Of a stretch of DNA of 44,219 nucleotides, positions 39,201-44,219 are shown in pieces. The translations under genes were made by a program, and so were the position numbers. The stretch's first letter is position 1, and every line of letters begins with the position of its first letter. This DNA comes from a virus: IMG/VR virus record IMGVR_UViG_3300031241_000009, positions 1 through 44,219 of that record, one strand, 5' to 3'. A model generated the notes under the pieces. It searched no databases, was not told where the DNA came from, and saw only the letters and a program-made list of their open reading frames with translations.

Positions 39201-39705
39201 CCTGTAGTGCTCGGTTCAAGATTCGCAGTGCCGCCGCGCCGAACTGTCGCTGCAGCGTTTCGCCGGCCGCATGCAGCACGGCAGCCACGCGGAGCCAGCA
39301 CTGGTGGGACTTCTCGCGACTGACCAAACTGCCTTCGCGCTCGTGGCGTTCCAGCCGCAAAAGCAGCGTCCGCTCCTCGCGGTAACGCTCGGCCCAATCC
39401 GAATCGCCCAACGGCAGGTCGTCTTCCGGCCCGAGGCGGCGGGCGTTGCGGGCCAGGAAGTCATGCAGCCACCGCGCGACGGCTGCCAGGTCGATCAGGC
39501 TGCCGAGGATCGGGATCCCGTAGCGGCTGGCCTGCTCGTCAAGGACTTTGTGCTGCCGGCCGCTGAGTTGCACCCAATGCTTCTTGGGGATGCTGGCGTA
39601 ATGTTGCCAGCGGGCCGTCTCGTCGGCTTTCTTCAGCGCGGCCTTGTCGCCGGCGCCGGCCTTTTTGGCGCTGGTGCCAGCCTCGCCGCGGTCACGCTTT
39701 GGCAT
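39067..39705 (-). CDS. Terminase small subunit
   Basis: A 212-residue protein. A basic N-terminus is followed by PKKHWVQLSGRQHKVLDEQASRYGIP, a Nu1-like DNA-recognition segment, and a charged helical region (RYREERTLLLRLERHEREGSLVSREKSHQCWLRVAAVLHAAGETLQRQFG) typical of small terminases. It directly precedes and overlaps the large subunit. It should recognise the packaging site. Confidence 0.75.
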   Translation of the reverse strand: MPKRDRGEAGTSAKKAGAGDKAALKKADETARWQHYASIPKKHWVQLSGRQHKVLDEQASRYGIPILGSLIDLAAVARWLHDFLARNARRLGPEDDLPLGDSDWAERYREERTLLLRLERHEREGSLVSREKSHQCWLRVAAVLHAAGETLQRQFGAAALRILNRALQDATRDVDSLFSDGPEPDRTNDGDGNPRLPDDGADARDPQPPPVV

Positions 39706-39714
39706 CGCGCTTAC

Positions 39715-40353
39715 TTACTTACGATTGTCCGTTCTGCGTATAAAAAAACGCGCCAACAAACGGCGGTTAGCCCGTTCCTGCCTGTCGGAAAGGACCCTAC
39801 CCGGATTGTGTATAACCCATTGTTGGGGCAGGCGAAGGCCGGCCGCCTCGGCTCGAAGTGGCCGCGAGGCCAGTGCCTGAGTGCGTGGCGTTTGCTTGGG
39901 TTGATTGATGAACTCGCGAATCTGATCTGCCGAATGCTCGCCGACAAGCCAGGCCCGTGGCGACCTTGGACCGTCGCTGCCGCCTTCGCACAATACGAGC
40001 TGCGGCACACTATGCGGTGAAGCCGGGTCGAAGAGCTTGGCTGCCAGATCCTTTTGAAGGTCGATGTCCACGAAGCGGATGTCCACACCATCCAGGCTTT
40101 CCAGCGTGCCTTCAATGTGGCTGCATGGCCCACACCATTTGGCCGTCAGCACGGCCACGCAAGGCTTCTCGCTGGCGATGGCAGTCGTTTGGACGGCGTC
40201 TGCGGGCGTCTGCTCTTCGGCGTAAACTGGCCCTTCCTCCCACGCCACGCATTGGCTGCCGTGGCAAATGCTGCTGGCCATCACCACCGCCAGCGCGCCC
40301 AGCGCCAACATCATTCCCACGGCGATCATGCCTTCGATTCTTTCGCGTTTCAT
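39715..40353 (-). CDS. Exported thioredoxin-like protein
   Basis: A 212-residue protein with an N-terminal signal or anchor (MIAVGMMLALGALAVVMAS, about 9-27). A thioredoxin domain has the active site WCGPC (73-77) and a cis-Pro in HSVPQLVLCE. The C-terminal 60 residues are an extra basic tail. It could manage disulphides of the Cys-rich spike and neighbours, or of the adjacent protease, outside the cytoplasm. It starts 1 base before the stop of the protease gene. Confidence 0.75.
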   Translation of the reverse strand: MKRERIEGMIAVGMMLALGALAVVMASSICHGSQCVAWEEGPVYAEEQTPADAVQTTAIASEKPCVAVLTAKWCGPCSHIEGTLESLDGVDIRFVDIDLQKDLAAKLFDPASPHSVPQLVLCEGGSDGPRSPRAWLVGEHSADQIREFINQPKQTPRTQALASRPLRAEAAGLRLPQQWVIHNPGRVLSDRQERANRRLLARFFIRRTDNRK

Positions 40354-41127
40354 CTAAGTCTCCGAATAGATTGCGGAGCGAACACAGTACGCATCGGCGT
40401 AGGTGTTGCTCACCAGGTTGAGTGGATAGTAGGCGCAGCCGCCTTGCCCGAAGCTCGATCCCCAGGACTTCGTTGCGAAGTGCAGCCACCATTGCCCGGA
40501 AAAATAGTCCAGTCCGCAGGCCAGCACGCAATGCCCGCCGCGGAGCCTGCCGGCCGGCCGTGGCACGCAGAGCCTGCCTTGGATTTCCTCCAATGCCGTG
40601 AAATTCGAGTAGACCTGCAAGCCAAACGGCGTGGGAAAGCGGCATTGAACGGCCGTGGCGATTGACGCTTGATCGGGACAATCAAAACTCTGGTCCACGC
40701 GATAGCGCGGCGATTCGTTGTCCCACGCCTGGCCGCTGGGCGGCGTGAGGGTGAAGTTCGGGCACGTCGCCAGCTTGCAGGTGCCGTGTTCGTGCAGCGC
40801 CGCCAGCGAGTCGCCGATGTTTGCGCCTTTGTCGCGGCCGCCGCAGATCTGCGCGTAGATGGCCCACTTCGAGAGCGGCACATTTGCGAGTCCGGCAATC
40901 ATGCGAGCCGTCTCCAGCGCATTGCCGCTTTGGAAGCCGACGCATGCGCCGTGGTTCCCCTGCAGGCCCGGATCGGGTACCAGCCAGGCGAAATCGCACG
41001 GTTCCCAGCGTGAAGCGTCCAAGAGCGTGATCGCCTCTCCGAGGCACGGCCGGACCGAGCCGACGGGCGCGGTGCGATCGTGGCATGCGAGGGCGAATTC
41101 CTGGCCGTCGTGTTCGATGTATTCCAT
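40354..41127 (-). CDS. Papain-like (C1) cysteine protease
   Basis: A 257-residue protein from ATG 41127. The order matches C1 peptidases: oxyanion Gln56 and Cys62 in LQGNHGACVGF, His199 in LRGGHCVLACGLDY, and KSWGSSFGQGGC near 220-230. In papain the last motif begins with Asn before Ser-Trp-Gly; here it is Lys220, so the catalytic Asn is lost or replaced. It has eleven Cys. It may act as a lysis or anti-host protease, or lack activity. Confidence 0.75.
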   Translation of the reverse strand: MEYIEHDGQEFALACHDRTAPVGSVRPCLGEAITLLDASRWEPCDFAWLVPDPGLQGNHGACVGFQSGNALETARMIAGLANVPLSKWAIYAQICGGRDKGANIGDSLAALHEHGTCKLATCPNFTLTPPSGQAWDNESPRYRVDQSFDCPDQASIATAVQCRFPTPFGLQVYSNFTALEEIQGRLCVPRPAGRLRGGHCVLACGLDYFSGQWWLHFATKSWGSSFGQGGCAYYPLNLVSNTYADAYCVRSAIYSET

Positions 41128-41194
41128 GGTTAAAAGCAAGCGATGCGTGGGATGGCGGGCCGCCGCAGGGACGATCCGGCCCTGGGGCGGCGCG

Positions 41195-41581
41195 CTATCC
41201 CGCTGATTTCAGAAGCGAAAGCAGGTCCTTGGCCGCAGCGGGCAGCGCGCAAACGTGCGGCTTGCCGGCGCCTGCGCGAAGCACAAGCGCCGGCAGCCGG
41301 CAATTAACGGCCGCCTGCAAAGCAAATTGCACGTCCTTGCTGTCCGGACCGCTTTCGGCGCGATCGACGACGCGCCATTGAATATGCTTTTGCGCGACGT
41401 ACTCCAGAACGTCGCGGTCCGTCAACACCGCACCGATCTGCGGCGTGCGATGGGCAGAGTCTTCCACGACGATTGCCATCAGCATGCCCGCCTGCGTGCC
41501 GCGCGGTTCCACGGGCACAAAGCGCAAGCAGACGCCGGTGATGAAGAGCAGAATGAGAACAACGGCAGCAACGCGTTTCAT
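41195..41581 (-). CDS. Small exported hypothetical protein
   Basis: A 128-residue protein with an N-terminal signal/transmembrane segment (VAAVVLILLFITGVCLRFV). The body has DVQFALQAAVNCRLPALVLRAGAGKPHVCALPAAAKDLLSLL, a little like a thioredoxin fold without CxxC. It stands beside the protease and thioredoxin-like genes, so it may act with them at the cell surface. Confidence 0.55.
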   Translation of the reverse strand: MKRVAAVVLILLFITGVCLRFVPVEPRGTQAGMLMAIVVEDSAHRTPQIGAVLTDRDVLEYVAQKHIQWRVVDRAESGPDSKDVQFALQAAVNCRLPALVLRAGAGKPHVCALPAAAKDLLSLLKSAG

Positions 41582-41618
41582 GGCATCTAGCGCGAGATTG
41601 GGGAGTGGGGAGAGGGAA

Positions 41619-42482
41619 CTACGCCTTGGCCGCGGCGGCCGCAACGGGCGTGGGCCACTGCGTGCAGACGCTGCGGAGGAAGTCGCAGGCCTTCACGGCG
41701 TCGGCGTTGTCGGCCACGGCCGGCGTATGCCGCACCAGCGTCAGCGCGCCGTAGGCGGCAATTTGCTCGGTGGTGTCCACGGCCACGCTGATGGCGGCGC
41801 CGGCAGCCGGGGCTTTGGCGGTAATCAGGCCGCCGGCGTAGTGCCAGGCGATCCAGGCGAGCGCCAGACCCGCCACAACCAGCAAGATGATGTTGCCGGC
41901 GGTTTGCCAGTCGAAGTTCATGGGAGTCTCCAGGGTTGGTTCCGATTCGGAAAAGTCGCCCACTGCGGCGACGCTGAAATTCCACCAATGCGAGCCGCCC
42001 GGATGCGCCCAGAGGCCGATAGCGGCCCGCTGTGCGGCCCGCTGCGCGGCCTGCTGTTCGCGGCTCGATCCCGTCTCGCATGTCGCCAGACCGGCCTGCA
42101 ATTGCGCCAGGGCCAAATCCTTGCCCGTTTCGCCGAAGACGCTGCCGACAATCGGTTTGCCCAGCAGGCCTTGCTTCAAGCTTTCCACGCGGACGCTGCC
42201 GCCGGCCAGCTTAATGAGGTTGTTGCGGCTCTCGACGCCCAGCGCGTCGTTTAATCCTGGCGCGGAGATGCCCGCCAGGAAGAGCGGCCGCGTCTGCCGT
42301 TTGAATGCGCCCTCTTTGACGTTGATCGTGGCGCCGTTGGCCACGCCGGCGACGGCGAAAGTCTGTTCGATCTGCCGCTGTGCGCGGTGCGTGAGTTTCC
42401 AGCAGCAAACAAAGCCCGCGGCGAAGATCGCGATCGCGATCGCCGCGTACAGTCCGACTTTGGAAAACAATAACGCGAGCAT
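41619..42482 (-). CDS. Membrane-anchored SNase-fold protein
   Basis: A 287-residue protein. It has an N-terminal transmembrane segment (VGLYAAIAIAIFAAGFVCCW) and a staphylococcal-nuclease-like domain at about 45-160 (GATINV...LFLAGISAPG...GGSVRVES...AQRAAIGLW). The residues that form the SNase active site (D-x-D, R before L-x-G, D and E in G-I-D-A-P-E) are replaced, so it is probably inactive. At 41921 an in-frame ATG preceded by GGAGACTCCC starts a 100-residue part with another transmembrane helix. Either one fused or two nested products are made. Confidence 0.65.
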   Translation of the reverse strand: MLALLFSKVGLYAAIAIAIFAAGFVCCWKLTHRAQRQIEQTFAVAGVANGATINVKEGAFKRQTRPLFLAGISAPGLNDALGVESRNNLIKLAGGSVRVESLKQGLLGKPIVGSVFGETGKDLALAQLQAGLATCETGSSREQQAAQRAAQRAAIGLWAHPGGSHWWNFSVAAVGDFSESEPTLETPMNFDWQTAGNIILLVVAGLALAWIAWHYAGGLITAKAPAAGAAISVAVDTTEQIAAYGALTLVRHTPAVADNADAVKACDFLRSVCTQWPTPVAAAAAKA

Positions 42483-42490
42483 GAATTTCA

Positions 42491-42567
42491 GGGCCGCGGC
42501 GGGATTCGAACCCGCAACGTCACCCAGCATGGCAGCCAGGCCGTTCTACCGTTTGAACTACGCGGCT
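42491..42567 (-). tRNA. tRNA-Gly(GCC)-like
   Basis: The T arm GCGGG-TTCGAAT-CCCGC, D arm GTTC...GAAC and six of seven acceptor pairs are good. The expected tRNA-Gly anticodon loop CTGCCAT is present, but the stem CCTGG faces GCTGGG and pairs only with wobbles and an 8-base loop, and the first acceptor pair is A-C. It may be a decayed or unusual tRNA. The gene ending at 41619 starts 9 bases downstream. Confidence 0.6.
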
Positions 42568-42579
42568 TCCCCTCGAGGT

Positions 42580-42771
42580 TCATTCGTCGGTGGTTGGCGA
42601 ACCGACGCCGTGGCGCTTTTTGATGCGGTTGATTTCGCGATAGCAGAACCGCACTGTCTCTTGCAGTTCCAGGAGCCGCCGCAGATCTTCGGCCGCGGCG
42701 TCCTTTTGCGGTTCGCAGTTTTTCGGCGTCCCCCTGGGCGGTGCTTTGGGCGCGGAGGTGTTTCCCCACAT
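42580..42771 (-). CDS. Small helical protein
   Basis: A 63-residue protein (MWGNTSAPKAPPRGTPKNCEPQKDAAAEDLRRLLELQETVRFCYREINRIKKR...). The ATG at 42771 is preceded by GGAG and eight bases; an upstream in-frame ATG at 42828 is an alternative. Likely the first gene of the leftward late unit. Function unknown. Confidence 0.5.
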   Translation of the reverse strand: MWGNTSAPKAPPRGTPKNCEPQKDAAAEDLRRLLELQETVRFCYREINRIKKRHGVGSPTTDE

Positions 42772-43125
42772 GGATGGATCTCCAAAAATATGATCAACGG
42801 CTGCGGCAGAGAGTGCGGGCTGATGCATCGGCAGAGTAATCTCCGCACTGGCCGCCACGAACCGGTGAGAGACAGTGGCCGGCCAGCGCGGCATGCCGGC
42901 GGTGCGGTGCAGACACAACCGGCGACTCGAGTACGGTTTTATCGATCAAGCGGCTTGATCCGGCTAAGGCAGGCCGCACACTTTTCGCTAGTGTGCAACT
43001 TTACCTCAGGCGCATGCCCTGTCAAATCCTTCTGCGCAGAAATCAGGCAATCTCTGCTCAGTCGCGCGGCGGATGTTGCCGAAAAGCAACACTACTTCCT
43101 TAGCACGAAGTGGGAACGGTCTAGT
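42772..43125. promoter_or_regulatory. Divergent control region with hairpins
   Basis: This 407-base gene-free stretch (to 43178) separates the leftward late unit from the plus-strand gene. It contains GATCAAG-CGG-CTTGATC (42943-42959), GCACACT-TTTCGCT-AGTGTGC (42972-42992), TTCTGCGCAGAA (43029-43040) and TGTTGC-CGAAAA-GCAACA (43072-43089). No promoter can be called with confidence. Both the late promoter and the promoter of the plus gene should lie here. Confidence 0.55.
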
Positions 43126-43160
43126 AAGGCCGCATGGTTCACCCAGCATGCGGCCTTTTT
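43126..43160 (+). terminator. Intrinsic terminator in the leader of the plus gene
   Basis: AAGGCCGCA (43126-43134), 14-base loop, TGCGGCCTT then a run of T to 43160. It stands only 18 bases before the start codon at 43179, so it would stop transcription before the gene unless relieved. Confidence 0.8.
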
Positions 43161-43178
43161 CATTGGAGGGGGCCGTAA

Positions 43179-44087
43179 ATGTCTTTTAGCGATTCTGCGG
43201 TTATTTCCGGGCTACAATCCATGCACCTTGGGGCGCGGCAGCCGTCCGCGGCCGCGGTCAACCAACCTCCATCAGCGGCGTCGTCCGAATCGGCCGTCTC
43301 CGCGGCGGCTGGCGCGCCCCAGGTAGGTTCCTCTTGCCGAGAGGGACGGAGCGAAGCGAGCGTCGACCCGATCGTCCGCACCGCGCCGGAGAAGTACGGC
43401 CGGGCTATCGCGCCGGAAGCGACAGCGAAGGAAGCGGTAATCCCCGTCAAGGCCCATGTCCGGGGCAAAGCCAGCGAGGCGGAAGCGCCGGAGAAGAAGC
43501 CGGTGACGCTGGAGGCGATCGTCGCCGAATACCGCCGCTTCCAGCGTGCCGAAACGAAGCGGCATATCTTCCTGGGCTGGATGGTCGAAAGGTGGCTCGG
43601 CTGCCAGCCGGAGCGCAGCGAAGCCGAGCAATTGCCGCGCGCGGCAGCGATGATCGTGATTGCCGCCCGCATCGAGCGCGAGGGCCTGGCGGCGACCGCC
43701 CGGCCGCACCGCGATTTGAAGTGCCATCACGCCGCGCAGCTTTTGGGCGGCGAGGTGGAATCGCTGGCGATCGGTGCGATCTATCGCTTCCTGCCGCTCG
43801 TTCAGCCCGCCGGCGACGCCTGGCGGCTGTTGCCCGGTCGCGAGGACCAGGCCCGCGGATTATGGGCACGGATGCTCAAGGAAAAGCTCTCGGCGGACGC
43901 CGTGCGGAGCGCGGTTGAAAAGCTTTTGCCGCGCGCGGCAAAACTCTTGTGCCAATCGCCCAGCCGCCCGGCGCAAACGGTTTTCCGCATCCTGCCGACG
44001 CTCTCGGCGGAGGAACTGGCGGCAGTGATCCGGGCGGCGAAAGAGGCCCGGTCGAAGGCCCGGCAAGCCCCAGCGATCGCCGGCTAG
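43179..44087 (+). CDS. Hypothetical plus-strand protein
   Basis: A 302-residue protein. The first 105 residues are low in complexity (Ala/Ser/Glu-rich). Residues about 107-180 have TLEAIVAEYRRFQRAETKRHIFLGWMVERWLG and RHRDLK-like basic helices, and the C-terminal part is helical (LPTLSAEELAAVIRAAKEARSKAR). GGAGGGGG lies six bases before the ATG. The layout vaguely recalls partition or replication accessory proteins, but no family is recognised. It ends beside the 82-bp repeat. Confidence 0.6.
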   Translation: MSFSDSAVISGLQSMHLGARQPSAAAVNQPPSAASSESAVSAAAGAPQVGSSCREGRSEASVDPIVRTAPEKYGRAIAPEATAKEAVIPVKAHVRGKASEAEAPEKKPVTLEAIVAEYRRFQRAETKRHIFLGWMVERWLGCQPERSEAEQLPRAAAMIVIAARIEREGLAATARPHRDLKCHHAAQLLGGEVESLAIGAIYRFLPLVQPAGDAWRLLPGREDQARGLWARMLKEKLSADAVRSAVEKLLPRAAKLLCQSPSRPAQTVFRILPTLSAEELAAVIRAAKEARSKARQAPAIAG

Positions 44088-44093
44088 CATCCC

Positions 44094-44219
44094 GCGTGAC
44101 AGGTTTTCCGCGTGACGCTGCCGGCGTGACGACGCTGCGGCGCTTCCGGGCGTAAATCACCAGGCTAACGGCCTCGCGTGACAGGTTTTCCGCGTGACGC
44201 TGCCGGCGTGACGACGCTG
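44094..44219. repeat. 82-bp tandem repeat, right end (1.5 copies)
   Basis: Positions 44138-44219 are a full unit identical to 1-82. Positions 44094-44137 are the last 44 bases of a preceding unit. The array starts 7 bases after the stop codon of the plus-strand gene that ends at 44087. If the molecule is circular and the two 82-base copies are one and the same, the real array has one full unit flanked by two partial ones. Confidence 0.9.

Overview
The window looks like an essentially complete genome of a temperate siphovirus of about 44.1 kb. Its last 82 bases (44138-44219) repeat its first 82 exactly, as expected for a circular or circularly permuted molecule. Recognisable hallmarks are a lambda-type terminase (GpA-like large subunit with a small subunit), a lambda-type portal, a ClpP-like prohead protease with an in-frame scaffold, a major capsid protein, a tail chaperone with a likely -1 frameshift, a tape measure protein, a tyrosine integrase and an XRE-type repressor. 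The sequence is GC-rich and its intergenic gaps carry several families of short iterated repeats. From memory these resemble repeats common in Planctomycetota-type genomes, so a planctomycete host is plausible but not proven by anything here.

Layout. Nearly everything is on the minus strand. Positions 1-1060 hold the terminal repeat and a C5 cytosine methyltransferase, all packed with GTGAC motifs. Positions 1085-10334 are an early/replication region: small unknown genes, an ASCH-domain gene, a ParB-like gene, a replication-initiator-like gene that carries six copies of an 18-bp palindrome and a long hairpin inside its coding sequence, a tyrosine integrase, zinc-ribbon proteins and csrA. Positions 10340-13803 are a control region with a possible sRNA divergent from csrA, a zinc-finger/HTH protein, an XRE repressor, a few small plus-strand genes and a tRNA-Asp-like element. 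Positions 13803-39705 are the leftward late region, read from terminase (right) through head genes, joining genes, tail tube, chaperone and tape measure to large tail-tip and fibre proteins (left). Positions 39715-42771 hold exported or membrane proteins (thioredoxin-like, papain-like protease, SNase-fold protein) and a tRNA-Gly-like element. A plus-strand gene behind an intrinsic terminator (43179-44087) closes the molecule.

The most interesting system is around csrA. The phage encodes a CsrA-type RNA-binding translational regulator. Its early gene spacers contain a repeated cassette with duplicated ACAGGAAGATG, close to the CsrA consensus (GGA next to the Shine-Dalgarno/start codon). In six places the cassette ATG is the start codon of a phage gene. 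Two cassettes have a hairpin between the GGA motifs that differs by a compensatory base pair. Divergent from csrA is a candidate 74-nt sRNA whose sequence includes ten bases complementary to the csrA ribosome-binding site. This would make a self-contained post-transcriptional switch, although five cassettes lie in the opposite orientation, which argues that the repeat may also be a spreading element.

Other notable signals are the palindromic origin-like array inside the replication gene, the strand-biased GTGAC repeat in and around the methyltransferase, in-frame nested starts in three genes, and the absence of any recognisable peptidoglycan-degrading endolysin.
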